This document shows positions 23,900 to 36,552 of a stretch of 64,000 bases of DNA, one piece after another. Where the stretch lies: contig CM059585.1 of the NCBI GenBank assembly GCA_030407085.1, forward strand, positions 112,085,501-112,149,500, read 5' to 3'. The notes under the pieces are model-generated. The model was given only the letters and a program-made list of their open reading frames with translations, was not told the origin of the DNA and made no database searches. Both the position numbers and the translations under genes were made by a program. Each line of letters starts with the position of its first letter. Positions within the stretch are counted from its first letter, which is position 1. Source of the stretch: Trichopria drosophilae (lineage: Eukaryota; Arthropoda; Insecta; Hymenoptera; Diapriidae).

Positions 23900-26068
23900 A
23901 TGTCCGACGAAACAAACGGATACTTGAGCTTCGAGAGGTTTTATCATTCATCAATTTCCTCTAAATGTCCTGGGTAAGAATCTACGCATCATTTTAATTT
24001 TTAACTTTACACGTTGATGTACCATTAATATAACTTTGTATTCTCTGCGTTTAGAATTGTTATAAATAATTGCGGATGTAAATACGAAGTGAAGTTTTTC
24101 TGTACGAATATTATCGATCATGGCGTGCGGATGGGAGTACCTCGATTGACGTGTACAATTTTGCCGTAAGTAAATAATAAATATATTATTTTAAGTTTCT
24201 GTCAAACATTTAGTTGCAAACATTTTTCTAAACTATCATTACAATTTTTCTGAATTTTTAAACTGCGTAAAATAACGTCCAAGTTTGAAAAGATTGCTTT
24301 GTGTCTCTCTTACATATAATTGATTAATTTCAGAAAATTTAAGACTTAACATTCCTAGAAATAAATTAATAACTTGGATTTTTCATTATTTTTGTCAAGA
24401 AAACTAATTACGCGCTCCCTAATTGTTCATCTCCAGAATACAATATACGTATACATACTATATCGAAAACATCGTCCGTGTATTGTGCGCGCACATTTCC
24501 ATCAGAGACTGGTGGGACACGAACAATTACGGAAGTTTAAATTCCCGTCTGATCAATTAGAGAGGAACCTATAGCCAACCTTAGAAACCTATTTTCAAGG
24601 AGTATTTTTCTTATTTTAACCTATAAAAATGGTATTTATCGAAAAACAATAAATATTTCGAACATTAGTAAAAATGATAGAATAAACAAAAACAGTTTAC
24701 ATATCATTTATATTTAAGAAGTATCGAGGAAACAGTTCATAAATTAAGAAAATTTGGTCATATCAGAGCATTATTAAAATGTTTTTCGTATGTGAATAAT
24801 CTTTCCTTTTATAAAGAAGCAAAATCTAATTGATTGGTTTTATTAGGACACAACACCAAGAAAATTGTACATGTTTAACAATGCGACGAGTACACTATGA
24901 AATCCTGTTCGAAGGCAACCCATTATCGTCATGTACTCCAAGGTAAAATTTCCAATTTAACTTCTATCAATTTTAATATTTGTCAGCTAAAATTTTGTTA
25001 TTAATTCGAATAATCAATCGATGAACTTATTCCGGGAAATTTGTCATCCGTTATATGCTAATTTTAAAAAAGAGAGGGTCGATTAGGGAATAAATTATAA
25101 ATTATAATATTCTATTTAGCGATAAATGTTTTATTACTATTAAATAGATTTCTATTGGATATGTCGCATAATATTTCTAAAAGTATAATAAGCTATAAAA
25201 TCATATGTTTGTTCATTAATCTTAAATTCAATGATTTATTGACAGCTAAAATTTAACATTTTAAATTTCAGTGCACTACCTTTTATACCAAGCAATATAA
25301 GTCCATGTCGTCATGTTATGCAAATGTGGTTAAATATAATCATTCCAGCAGATTCAAATGAACCAGATCAAGCATCTATCACCAGCAATATTGGAGATAA
25401 TTTCCAAAAGTACGCTATATTTTAAATAATTTTTTCTTACTTCATTGTTTTATTTCGACATTTTCCATATGAAATAATTCAACTTAACGTAAATCGATAA
25501 AAACTGTCAATTCTGCTTATTTTCTTGTTATATGTATCAACACTTCTGCTCCTGAGTAACCCTTTTCATAGTTTATAATACAATGGCGACTGTACCATAG
25601 TGGTTTAGGCGTCTGTGTTGTAAGTTACAGGCCAAGGTTCGATTCCTCCTTGGTACAAAATCTTTTCTTATTTATTTGTAAGCATTAAATGATCTAAACA
25701 TGGGATCACGTAACGTATATATGAATGGGCTTTTATATACAATCAAGATTAAGATAATAAAGTTTTCTTAAGATTAATACAATTTGACTAATGTAAAGCA
25801 GTGGTCGATCTTACAGTAACTTACTAATAATTCTGATTTGCTAAGCAAACTAAGATAGTAAAAATGTATTTTTATTTTATTAATCGAAATATTACTAATA
25901 TTCATATTTTCTGTTGGCAGCACAAATTTTAACAGATGTACGCATAGACTGACGGGAGACCTAGATCTCGAAATCTATTCAAACGGATTGAACCCCACAA
26001 TAAATGTCAAAAATGCATTCCACACCATTTATCGTTTACAACATCATGCAGGATTGTATATACTTTGA
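23900..26068 (+). CDS. Gene A: CXC/CXH-repeat protein (unrecognised family), five coding exons
   Basis: Exons: 23900-23973 (after a TTTTCAG acceptor at 23894), 24055-24165, 24847-24942, 25272-25409 and 25921-26068. All introns are phase 2 and GT-AG; the total is 188 aa. Four exons each give one repeat: NNCGCKYEVKFF (Cys31, Cys33), ENCTCLTMRRVHYEILF (Cys69, Cys71), SPCRHVMQMWLNIII (Cys106, His108) and NRCTHRLTGDLDLEIYSNG (Cys146, His148). Genes B, C and D keep the same order, phases and ligand positions, which is the main evidence that the exons are real. There is no signal peptide or membrane segment, so it is probably intracellular. AATAAA lies at 26227-26232. I do not recognise the family; metal binding is inferred. 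Exon 4 is exactly as long as in gene D (138 nt). Confidence 0.8.
25591..25657 (+). other. tRNA-like (Pol III box A/B) sequence in gene A intron 4
   Basis: TGTACCA and TGGTACA form a perfect 7 bp acceptor-like stem. A B-box GGTTCGATTCC and a T-run after 25660 are present. The anticodon-like stem CTGTG/TACAG closes an 8-base loop with GTA, and the T-stem pairs poorly, so this is a tRNA pseudogene or tRNA-derived SINE rather than a working tRNA. Confidence 0.5.
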
Positions 26069-26268
26069 CTTGAAGTGCTTTTTTATCAAAACAAGTTTAG
26101 AAAATAAAAATCCAAAAATAGTGAATGTTCAAGTTCGTACAAGTGCACATCCGATTATATATTTGCCAATATTAAAACTGTTAAAGATTTTATATAATAA
26201 TTTTAAGTGACTATTGTAACAAATGAAATAAAGAATATAAATATAAAAAAAATTACTCTTGAAGTAAA

Positions 26269-26369
26269 CCCTGGTAGAAAAAGAAACCAGTTTCTGGCCA
26301 GTTTTTCTGGTCAGTACAGCACAGCGTCCAGAAAAAATGGCCAAAAACTGGTCGTATTTTCTACCAGGG
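26269..26369. repeat. 101 bp MITE with CCCTGGTAGAAAA ends
   Basis: A perfect 13 bp terminal inverted repeat (CCCTGGTAGAAAA / TTTTCTACCAGGG) bounds a short palindromic interior with CTGGCCAG and paired AAAACTGG/CCAGTTT motifs. It lies just beyond the gene A polyadenylation signal. Confidence 0.85.
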
Positions 26370-27521
26370 AAGCTCCCATAAAAAAATATTTTTATTATTA
26401 ATCTTTCAGGATTATGTTATTATTATCTCCCACTCGTCTTTTATCGCATAAATAATTCCATCTGCAATCCAAAAGTCTCAGGTTCAAGTCCCGAAAAGTC
26501 GAGTTTGGTCCTCATTTTTTTTTCAAATGAAGAACTGTTTCAAGCATAGTCTTAAACATTTTCATCATTTTTTCCCAACAATGTATGGATGGAAACTGAA
26601 CCGGATAGACAATAAGGTTGGAAAAAACGTTATTCATCCAAAAACTACTATAATATAATTTTAAAAAACGTTGTTACAGACTTCTCTTGATTCATTTTAT
26701 TCAATTATTTAATATATTAATTTTTTACATGGACGTTTTGAGGTTGCTGAGAAATGAAGGAGGAAAAAAATTACTAGGGGTTACCCGAATCGCTGATTAT
26801 GATTTGGGTGTTTTTAACAATTAAAAATATCCGATGACGAATCTAATGTCGAATCAGAGATCTCTGGTCGAATATGCAAAATTTTACATTATATTACATT
26901 TTTACAGCAATATTGCTTGAAAATTAAGAGAGTTTTGTTAAATTTTGAGACTATATCTGTGTTTCTGGAATCGTTGAACATAAATCTGTTATCAAGTTTT
27001 CAAAATTAAAAACACTAAAAATCATCATAAAGATTATTAGCTTGAGGGTTTAGAGCGGACTAAATATGTGGTGGCCTGTTAGAATATTGAGTAATTTAAA
27101 TTATATTTCAGTTGAATTAACAAAATGTTGGTGAATCGACATCATAATTCGATTTGAAGATCTGATATTTAGTTGAATTGGCTACATATTTAGGTGCTAA
27201 TCCGCAACCACATACTTAATCAATATTAAATTTTGTTTATGAAAAACATGCGACTATTTAATTGTAAAGCTGTGGTACATTTGAGGTTAGGTTAGATGAT
27301 GGATATTTAAGTATTAGCAAATATTACACGGAATAATACCACGGTCCTGTTCGTTGCCCAAACAGTTCATTCAACATTGAGTAATAATTTATTTATTAAT
27401 AATCTAATACAATATTACATCTATTACATTATCTAATACAATATAATTTCTATTACATTATCTTAAGTTAGAAAAGTTAGCCATTCTAATTCTTTTCTTA
27501 ATTCTATAATTTTGTATCCTA
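26370..27521. other. Convergent intergenic region between genes A and B
   Basis: A second Pol III B-box-like sequence (CAGGTTCAAGTCCC, about 26490) is followed by a T-run. The dispersed motif CGCTGATTATGATTTG lies near 26791. No gene recognised. Confidence 0.4.
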
Positions 27522-27679
27522 AATTGTTCATTTCATTTGCTCTTGGCAGAAAACTAGAAGTCTTTAACTAAGGAAACAATAACGAATAAACACTCACAAA
27601 AATTGTTCATTTCATGTGCTCTTGGCAGAAAACTAGAAGTCTTTAACTAAGGAAACAATAACGAATAAACACTCACAAA
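27522..27679. repeat. 79 bp tandem duplication
   Basis: Two head-to-tail units (27522-27600 and 27601-27679) that differ at about one base (TTTCATTTGC against TTTCATGTGC), hence very recent. Non-coding, just downstream of the gene B stop. Confidence 0.9.
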
Positions 27680-27725
27680 TGTAAGTAAACATTAAAAACG
27701 GAATTTATATTATGGCCAGGTGTTT

Positions 27726-30700
27726 TCACTCCTTTTTGGCAGGTTTTGATTGTTTTTTGGTTAAATTCAGTGGCGCTTGCGGACGTGGATTTACGGGAAC
27801 GACACTGCACGAAATGTCGTTGATAGCGAATTCCCGACGAAATCCATTAGATCTTAAGTCGTATCTCATTATACCAATGATTCGGTGAGTGCACGGCAAT
27901 AAATTGAATCTGAAAAATGTTTTATTTTTAGTACTAACAAAAGATAAACCGTAATGAATTTATCGAACAAAATTTATTAGAGAAATTGAATTAATCCCAT
28001 TAATTAATTTCCTTTTCACATCAAGTAAAAAACCATTTTATATGATAGATTATATTCGCACCCGTATAGGGGACGAAGTTGTTCATTATTAAATAATGAT
28101 GCCAGAAGGCAAATAAATTACGTGATTTTCTCTAAGGAAAATAAAACGTGATAACCATTTTTTGCCATTTAACATTTAACAACAAAAAAATTATGAAATG
28201 AATTTTGAAAAAACTTATGCGAGTTTTTTAAAAAAACTAAAAAATGTTGACAAAATTCAAGCCTATTATTTTAGGTACTCTAAAATTGTTTGCTATATAA
28301 CATTTTCTCAAAACATTGACGATACTCGAGGTTCGCCTTGCCAATGTGCCAAATCGTATTTTTAAATCAAATCTAAAGAATTCGAAGTTTTTGTAGTTTG
28401 TCTGCATTTTAACCTTAGCCAACCGAAAGAGCATATCAAAAAATAGACAATCGTTTTTTATACATTTTTAAATTTCGCGTCATCTTTCCAAGGACTTTTT
28501 ACCGTTTTCTAAGAATTCTGTTTTTTAATTTTATGTTTTGTAATTTAAAAAAAAAATCATAACCCCGGAACCAAAACACTTAGTGTGTCTTTCAAAGAAC
28601 AAATTTAAAAGTCTAGAATTACAGTATTAATAACAAATCTTAAATGATGAAAAATTTTACGTTTTACAATTTTAAAAACAACGAAAGAATAATGTTTAAC
28701 TAAAAAAGAACTTTAGTTACTTATTTACATTAAGAGCCGACAAAGACTTAACTATTCTAATGAATAAATTAAGCCATTTAAGAAAATATGGTTTTAAAGC
28801 GAATGAAAATAGGTATTCAGAAAGAAAATGGTGATACTGTACCTTTCGACAGCTCCGGGTGCAGATACAGTCATCCGTGAGTCATCCCTGAAACCAGTGC
28901 GTGAATTTACAGAAAACACAATTGCTACTCTTACGAAATGAATGCAGGTCGGAGTAGTGACAGCTACAACACGTTTTCTGCTGTTGATTCTAGCCAACGT
29001 GACTGGGACTCTACATTTTAAAAACGAAAATAAGAATTGCCACAAATTAATAAATCACAAAACTCTGCTTTCTGGACAGAAATTATTCTAATGCTTTCTT
29101 TTTAACCGTTTTTTTAAGATTAAGGCTTATGCGGGTCTCGTAACATCTACCCATTAATTTTTTTTAAATGCACCACTCAGCTTGAAATTTTGCTATTACT
29201 TTTCAATATTTTTGTATGATGCTTCATCGAAGGATTATTTTTTATGACCAAAATTTATACAAAAACTGACAAGTCTTTTTATCAAAATTTTACTTAAAAC
29301 TGATCGTTGTTTAAACATAAACTTTAATATGTAACAAACATAAATTGTATAATTCTTATAGGATCTTAAAAAAAAACACAAAAATAGTCTTTTTTGCAGT
29401 ACCGACCATCAGAAGCTCTTAAAAGAAAGTTACCAATCTCGTAGATTCAATATTTTCATAAAGCCCTAAACATATTCAAGAAGGTAATATCTGACGTAAA
29501 ATTAAGATAACTTTCAGAATCTTTTGTTAGATTTTACGAAAAATACAACGATAAACCCTGTTTTTAATTATTTACAAAAAATACTCTGATTTTTAAATTT
29601 GTTACGAATTTTATTTCGTCCTTTATCTTGAAGTAGTTTCAGAATCCAGAAATTCTAGAAATAGTCTCCTTGTGACAGACATTGTAATATCTACATTTTT
29701 TGTAAATGAAGGTGATTGTATCCAAAATGTCGGCCGAAGCTCGCAAAAATTTCAAAAAATTTAATTTGATTCCTGATTTTTTAGCGATTTCTATCATTTT
29801 CCAAATATAACGTTTTTATTTTTGGTCGATTTTCAATGTTTCTTTTAGTGCGCGTATAAGATATTTGAAATTACTAAATACAAGTGTTGTAATAAATGCA
29901 AGTGGACTAAATCGCAGAACTTCTGTGGAGTAATATTTTTCTTATTATTTTTATATAAAATGTTCATGTGTCGCAGATGAAATTATGAGATTATTTCAAT
30001 GCCAAATAAGGAAATAAAATGTTTATTCAATTCATATATTTTTCCCTGTTGCATTTTTTGAAAGATTTAACAAAATGTTCCGTTAGATGAATTTAAAGGT
30101 ATTTGTAACTTTCATTTCTTTAAAAACGGTTAATATAAAAACGGGGTGAACGTGCCCAATAAATATATTAATATATAAATTATTCAAAGGAAAGAAAAAT
30201 TAAATTTAAAAAAAATAAACCCTACGTAATTTAAAAGCAACATTTCTCAAACTACAAAATTAAATTGAAATATATTAAATAATAAAATTCATAAGATAAA
30301 CAGTTATTTTACCTAATTGCATTCCGACTAACGATCACTCGTCTCACAGCACGTGAAAATGGTATGTTGAAACTGAATCTTCGGGATATTCTGCACTTGC
30401 AACCTTTCTTCACATGAATACTGAAACAAGAAATTACACATTAGTATTTATTTAATTAAGCTATAAATTTCAGTAAAATGTCAGTAAAATAAAATGCCAA
30501 ACACTATTCCTTCAAAATGTAATTATTTAATTCATTTTAACTACAGTCTTAAACTGTATAATGTAACAAAAATGAGTAGTACAAGTCAAGCTTTGGTCAG
30601 GAGGTGAAGCGATGTAAACAATTTATAAAAATAATGTACAATTATTTTTTTTTTTATCAGATTAAATCTCTAGAATATTACATTTGTACCACATTATTGT

Positions 30701-31646
30701 TAATTTATTGATGACGGGCTTAAAAAAACGAAAAATAATTCGACAGCTTCTTTGGAAAATTAGAAATCTGATTAAAATTTTGAAATTGATGACGCTATCA
30801 TGAAAAATAAACATATATAAAATTCACAAAGCTGAAGATACTGAAATGAAGAACTACAAAAATAATACATAAAATTTTGATTAAAAAAAATTCATGGTAA
30901 TTTTAGTTACTTCAGAATCACTAATTACTTGGTTACTACTGCAGAGGTTATAGACTGAGAACAAATATTTCGAAAATATAAATAAATTTTTCCTGCAATA
31001 AGTAAGTAAATTATTAATTAAAATAAAGTTTTTTTAAAGTAAGTGAGTTATAAATGAAATAGTATTTTCTTGATCGAAGTAAATCTTTTACTATGTCTTG
31101 ACGAGTGATTCCAACCGATTTCATTGACAAGATATTCACAAATTAATTACTTAAACAATATTTGTTTGAATTTCCATTAAAATTATTTGAATCTGAGGCA
31201 CACCGCGTTGTCAATTCGATATTAAAAAAATAACTAAATTAATCGAAGGACGTGATGAGGGACCCAAGTGGTCCAAAACCTGTAAAATTTATTTTTTGAA
31301 GAATTTATAAAACAATCGTAAAAAATATATTTATTAGATTTTTGCATATTTATTAATTTGTTATATTATTCTACCAAAATTAGAAACCATAGAATAAATT
31401 AGACTTATTACTTACGGCAAAATTGCAGAACGAATATTCGGTAAACCAGTCGATCTATGTTGGTTGAATATATATGTGATGAAAAATTGTATGTTATAAC
31501 GACAAGCGCACGATGAGTGACTGAAATTTTAAATGATTTATAAACAATAAATTGATATCCAATTTGAATTAAAGTAAGAAAATATTGTTAGTCACAAATA
31601 ATTATAAATACCTGCTGTGGACCGTAGGCTCGCTTTTGGGTGTCAT
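27726..31646 (-). CDS. Gene B: CXC/CXH-repeat protein (unrecognised family), five coding exons
   Basis: Read on minus: 31646-31612 (ATG after a TTTTTAG acceptor), 31520-31416, 30420-30313, 29010-28843 and 27909-27726. All coding introns are phase 2; the total is 199 aa. Repeats: SSCACRYNIQFFI (Cys16, Cys18), KGCKCRISRRFSFNIPF (Cys54, Cys56), PTCIHFVRVAIVFSV (Cys105, His107) and LPCTHRIIGIMRYDLRSNG (Cys145, His147). The tail shares PLNLTKK and a further Cys with gene C. No signal peptide. Exons 2 and 3 match gene C in length (105 and 108 nt) and the first four Cys sit at identical residues, so B and C are closest relatives; they are divergently arranged. Function unknown; metal binding is inferred from the conserved pairs. 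Confidence 0.82.
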
Positions 31647-32950
31647 TTTCTAAAAAATAAAAAAAATTATCAAGTTATAATTGTATTTACCGTGTCAATG
31701 TGACAAAAGGTTAGATTTTTTTAATGATGAATAAAATGAATATGTTAATTAAAGATCCACTACAAGTTTGAAAGTAGCAATATGGTAAAACTGGAAGTTA
31801 GAAAGAAGTTAGAAACATTAAAAAAAAATATTTACTCTTGCTTTAAACTCGACTTTAAAGTTCCACAATCTGAAATTTTATTTCTTATTATTAATAAATT
31901 TATTTTTTAATAATAAAATTTCAATGAAAGTACACCTGAAACTTTCTGACAGAAGACAGTTTGGAGGTTCTATGTGAAAGTGCGAAATTGCTGCGTAAGC
32001 TTTCTTTTGTTTTTCTCAGCATTGCGTGATCGATTCATCGCACGCATCTTTTTATACATCAAAATTAAAATTTAACCCCAAAAAAGTTTTTAATGTTTAT
32101 ATTTTCTATTATTTCTAATATTAATTCTCGAAAATTCTTTTGTAGCAAAAGAAAGTAAAAATTTCTATTACATGTCGATCAAACTATTTTTTTTTTGCGA
32201 AACTTTTCACAATAAATACCACGAAACGTTTTGAAATGAAAAGTTTAAATATTTTAAATGATTTATAATAATTTTAAGAAAAGGCTCGCTTTTGGGTGTC
32301 ATTTTGTAAAAAATAATAAAAAATATCAAGTTATAATTGTATTTAACGTGTAAATGTGACAAAAGGTTAGATTTTTTTAATGATGAATAAGATGAATATT
32401 TTAATTAAAAATCCACTTTTAATAATTAAATTTACAAGTTTGAAAGTAGCAATATGGTAAAACTGGAAGTTAGAAAGAAGTTAGAAACATTAAAAAAAAA
32501 TATTTACTCTTGCTTTAAACTCGACTTTAAAGTTCCACAATCTGAAATTTTATTTCTTATTATTAATAAATTTATTTTTTAATAATAAAATTTTAATAAA
32601 AGTACACTTGAAACTTTCTGACAGAAGACAGTTTGGAGGTTCTATGTGAAAGTGCGAAATTGCTGCGTAAGCTTTCTTTTGTTTTTGTCACCATTGCGTG
32701 ATCGATTCATCGCACGCATCGTTTTATACATCAAAATTAAAATTTAACCCCAAAAAAGTTTTTAATGTTTATATTTTCTATTATTTCTAATATTAATTCT
32801 CAAAAATTCTTTTGTAGCAAAAGAAAGTAAAAATTTCTATTACATGTCGATCAAACTATTTTCTTTTTGCGAAACTTTTCACAATATATACCACGAAACG
32901 TTTTGAATTGAGAAGTTTAAATATTTTAAATGATTTATGGTAATTTTAAG
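31627..32950 (-). repeat. Tandem duplication spanning part of gene B exon 1 and intron 1
   Basis: Two ~660 bp units (31627-32282 and 32283-32950) of high identity. The unit begins inside exon 1, so the distal unit carries a copy of the start codon and following codons (ATGACACCCAAAAGCGAGCC on minus). Its acceptor AG has become AC and the rest of the exon is missing, so that copy is dead. Each unit also carries a block conserved in gene C (31985-32056 and 32645-32728). Confidence 0.88.
31985..32056 (-). promoter_or_regulatory. Conserved non-coding block with TATA-like box (proximal copy)
   Basis: On minus, TATAAAAAG (32056-32048) is followed by GATGCGTGCGATGAATCGAT, CACGCAATGCTG and ACAAAAGAAAGC. 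The block recurs at 32645-32728 by duplication and, in the same orientation relative to the gene, at 36553-36640 in intron 1 of gene C. Being shared between divergent paralogues, it may be an intronic enhancer or an alternative promoter. Which is not known. Confidence 0.5.
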
Positions 32951-33087
32951 AAAAAAAAATAATATTCATTACAGAAAAATAAAAAGTCATGAATATTTAC
33001 AGCAATAAATTAAATAACTCGATTGAAAATAATTTACTATTTTAACACAATAATAAATGATTTTATTTAAATTTATGAAAAACTTAC

Positions 33088-33182
33088 GATATTAATTTCC
33101 TTCGAATCTTGACCACTTTCAAAAAATTCCGGGACGGAAACACTTCTGCAGCTAAACGACGACTGACCCTTCCTGCTGACTG
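33088..33182 (-). promoter_or_regulatory. Candidate 5' non-coding exon and start site of gene B
   Basis: On minus, ATATAT about 25 bases upstream, then an initiator GCATTCAGTCAG (TTCAGT at about 33184-33179), then about 95 bases ending at the donor GTAAGT (33087). The last ~50 bases before the donor resemble the 5' non-coding exon of gene C ending at 36015 (both have CCCG, then a T-run, then a purine-rich stretch). Confidence 0.5.
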
Positions 33183-33239
33183 AATGCAAAATGTCGCAAA
33201 TATATTTGTGTCGACTTTGAATTGTTTTTAAATTTTGTT

Positions 33240-33300
33240 TCTGGTGAATGTCTTTTGTCACACACATATATATATTTCATATATATATATATTTTCAGTT
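33240..33300. repeat. TA-rich microsatellite
   Basis: Runs of (TA)n, broken by TTTCA, beginning CACACACATATATATA. It lies just upstream of the gene B start region. Confidence 0.7.
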
Positions 33301-33659
33301 CAAAACATGATTTATTCATAATTCGCGTCGTAAATATCATTTTATTGGTGCGGATCATACATTTGAACATTTTTTATTAAATAAGCAATAATTTTGTATA
33401 CTTTAGTACATTAATATAATAAAAATTAACATAATATATTCAATATTTAATATAAAATATAGTTCGGTACAACAGGAAATTGCGTCTTAGTCGCTACATT
33501 TTGAAAATTAGTACAGGAAGTTCTCTAACTGGATAAGCAGACAAGTTCCTTTTTCTATCTATCAGGAATTTTCCACTTACGAAGAAATTTACGTTAATAT
33601 ATTATTATTATTTTTCAAATCTAAATTGATCAAGAAATTTCAAATTTTAGTTAATTATC

Positions 33660-34740
33660 GATCAAAATTTAATAATGTCCCTAATAAACAAATTATTTTA
33701 ATAATAAATGGTTTAAGAATTTAATTCATATACAAATACCTGATAATATCGTTAATATTATGAGCCTTGGGCCTAAACATTCTTTTCCATCAACTAATTA
33801 TAAAGATTTTTCCGTTGAAAATTTTATATCAGCAATTAAAGAAGGGATTTCCAAAATTCATAATAAACTGGATAACTTTGCAAATGTTATTGTAGATGAG
33901 AAATATTTAATGAGATCTGAATACGTGAATTTTTACAAAATTATACAATGATTCAAAAAAACGATTATAATAATGATTAAGTTTATTGGCAACCAAACTA
34001 TTAAATCTTTTTTAAAAAGTAACCCTAATATACTCTTTACTGATGCTGATAAGGGAAATATCACGGTTGGCATTACTAAGTCGGAATATTCAAGTAAAAT
34101 TCAGAATTTACTATCTGATAACAAAACCTACACGATTAGTACTTTTTCTTAAAATTTGACGTTAATGCATGAGTTATTCAATGGTTTAGAAATTATTATA
34201 TTTCAGAAATTACTACTAACCACATCTAAAATGTTTACCCCTTCGTCATATGGTGTATCAAAGACTACCACTAAGAATAATAATTTTCACCATTAATTTA
34301 CCTACTTATAAACATGCTTCGTTTTTTAAACTACATTAACATCTGCTGTTCCTAAAAGCTTCAAATTCTACTTATTTTAAGTTTGAAAATATTACTTATA
34401 AGCAGGTGTATGGTGTCCCTGTTTCTCCAAATTATTGCAAATATAGTTTTGGATTTTATAGAAAATATCTTGATTAATAAATTGCCTTTTAAAATTCTAT
34501 TTTATTTTACATACATTGACGATATTCTGGCTGCTATACCTAAAGATTTTTCAAATGGGATTCTGGATGTTTTTAACAGTATCAATAAAATTGGAGAATT
34601 AATTAATAGGGCTACCAAATTATCGAATATTAAATTCAGCCAGAAAAATATTAAAATAGTTAAAAAATCTTTTGAGAATCAATCATTTTCCAGAGTGTTT
34701 AATTATTGATTGTCTAAGACATCATGTGCATAAAATTTAT
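33660..34740 (+). mobile_element. Penelope-like element remnant (reverse transcriptase fragments)
   Basis: Scattered plus-strand frames carry Penelope-type RT pieces. These are an N-terminal part (FSVENFISAIKEGISKIHNK), TDADKGNITVGITKSEYSSK, YKQVYGVPV (compare YKQVYGVPMGSPLSP in the element at 43-45 kb), the catalytic-type FTYIDDILAAIPK, and RATKLSNIKFSQKNIKIVKK from the linker before the endonuclease. Stops and frame changes are frequent and no GIY-YIG domain is seen. It lies between the divergent genes B and C. Confidence 0.75.
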
Positions 34741-35338
34741 AATTCTTTTTAATAATAATAAAGAAATTTTGAATTACATTAAAACCACGAGTATTTCGTA
34801 TTTCGTATTTTAAAGCAGTTTTTACAAAAATAAAAAAAGTGATGATTATTTCGAATATTCTAGGAATAAAGCAGAAATTATTTTTTCCAAGTTAATATTT
34901 GTATTTTTAAATTAGTATAGGAAAGTTTTGACAAGTGTGATTGGTCAACGTTTAGTTATTATAGAAAAATTAGAACCAGTTAAGGATTATCCTGATAATT
35001 GAGTAATTTAAATCGAATTAGTAATTTTCCTCAGATTTGTGGCAAATAAAAACATATTTTATTTTTATTATAAAACATATTTTCCTAATTAATTAAAAAA
35101 AAGAATGTCCTGCTGAGAGTTGTACCAGACATTTTCCACCAGATCTTTTATAATAATTTTTGGTGTATATTTTTACTTTCTAACGTTAAATTAATTTGGT
35201 CTGACCTTTATTATTTTAAGAACTTAATTCATTTACATCTTTAATCCCTGTATTTGCACTAGTTACTGTATTTGCAACAACTGACGTTTATTACAAAAAT
35301 AAGTTATTTGTGAAACTGTTGCAAAATTTTATAACGTA

Positions 35339-35400
35339 TCCTAGTGATCCTGTACTTCCGTTATTGTATAGCAAAGGTTCGATTCCCGCATGGACATTTT
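35339..35400 (+). other. tRNA-like B-box sequence
   Basis: CAAAGGTTCGATTCCCGCAT contains a Pol III B-box (GGTTCGATTCC), with CCTAGTGATCC upstream in the box A position and a T8 run after 35398. Pairing is too poor for a functional tRNA. Probably a tRNA-derived SINE head or pseudogene. Confidence 0.4.
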
Positions 35401-35899
35401 TTTTATCGAATTATAAATGCTGAAAAAATAAACGTAAGTATACATTACAGAATAATAACTGAATTTCTGCTGTTGTCTGTTAGTATTAAATAAAGTGGTT
35501 TATACATTTTATTGAGATAAAAGAACAGACAACAATTTAACCATAATAAGGATATTTGATGACCAATTGACATTTTGTCAAAATGTACGATTTAGCCAAT
35601 CTGAATGATGATAACTGTTACTAAATTATCTCTAGAAACGCATCAAAAACACTGCCATCTGATGACGTTATTGTGAACTTCACTTTCACGAATATATAGC
35701 ATTGCAGAGTCATATAGCAATATAAAATATTTATATTAAACAAAAGTTTACTACAAAATAAGAAAATAACTTTTTTTATTAAAAATTTACATAAATTATG
35801 ATCACATAAAAAAAATGGGCAAGAAAAATAGCAGAAAATCAATTATATAAATTTTCTAAATTATCGTAGAAATTACAGTGAAAACAAGAGAATATCGAT

Positions 35900-36015
35900 T
35901 TTCTTTTGAGACATCAGGACACGACACTAAAAATTCCCATTCTTCATTATTTGCTTCTAGTCTCAAGTTCATCCCGCCGATTTTTCAAATGGATTTCAGA
36001 AAAAAAGATAATTTC
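35900..36015 (+). promoter_or_regulatory. Candidate 5' non-coding exon of gene C
   Basis: It ends at a strong donor (AATTTC|GTAAGT at 36016). The preceding ~50 bases align by eye with the equivalent region of gene B (minus, ending 33088). The start site is not clear; a GACATCAGG near 35910 is the nearest initiator-like match. The exon would join the acceptor at 41942-41944. Confidence 0.4.
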
Positions 36016-36552
36016 GTAAGTCTTTATCATTTCATAATAAATTAAAATTTGATTACACTCCGGCATTAATTTTACAAAACTTTTATTATTGCGAAGTGTC
36101 GATTTTTTAAAAGTACTCTCAGATATACTCTGAATAAGTTTTCCTTATAGAATATACAAATTCTTAATTTTCATGTTGCATTTTTCAAATTAATTTTAAT
36201 GATTTTTACAACGTTTTTCATTATTAATGAATTCCACGAACAAATAACGACTATCATTTTCCATCGAAACGAGCAGCATTTTTTATTTACAGTACTGTTT
36301 TCTATATTTTTTATTCGTAAGTGATTTGAAATGATATGATCTGCATTTCGTAAAAACGTGTTGCGACGTGACATCTTAGCGATGCCCATCAATGAACGAG
36401 GATGAATAATTAAAAATGTGAAATATTTCTTACCAAAAAATATGCTGAGGAACACTGAAGTAATTAAGTCAACTTTTGACGAATGTTTGAAGAATTTACT
36501 AAATTTATTAGGAAATCTTTTATACGTTTTGATATTTTTTGGGGTTATTTTT

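Noticed and set aside
25591..25657. A functional tRNA-Tyr (GTA)
   Set aside because: The loop is 8 bases, the T-stem is mismatched, the D-arm is short and there is no tRNA-Tyr intron. Kept only as a tRNA-like sequence.
26004..26210. Plus-strand frame overlapping gene A exon 5
   Set aside because: It is in another frame from the conserved CTHRLTGDLDLEIY exon, and the homologous exons of B, C and D support the other frame.
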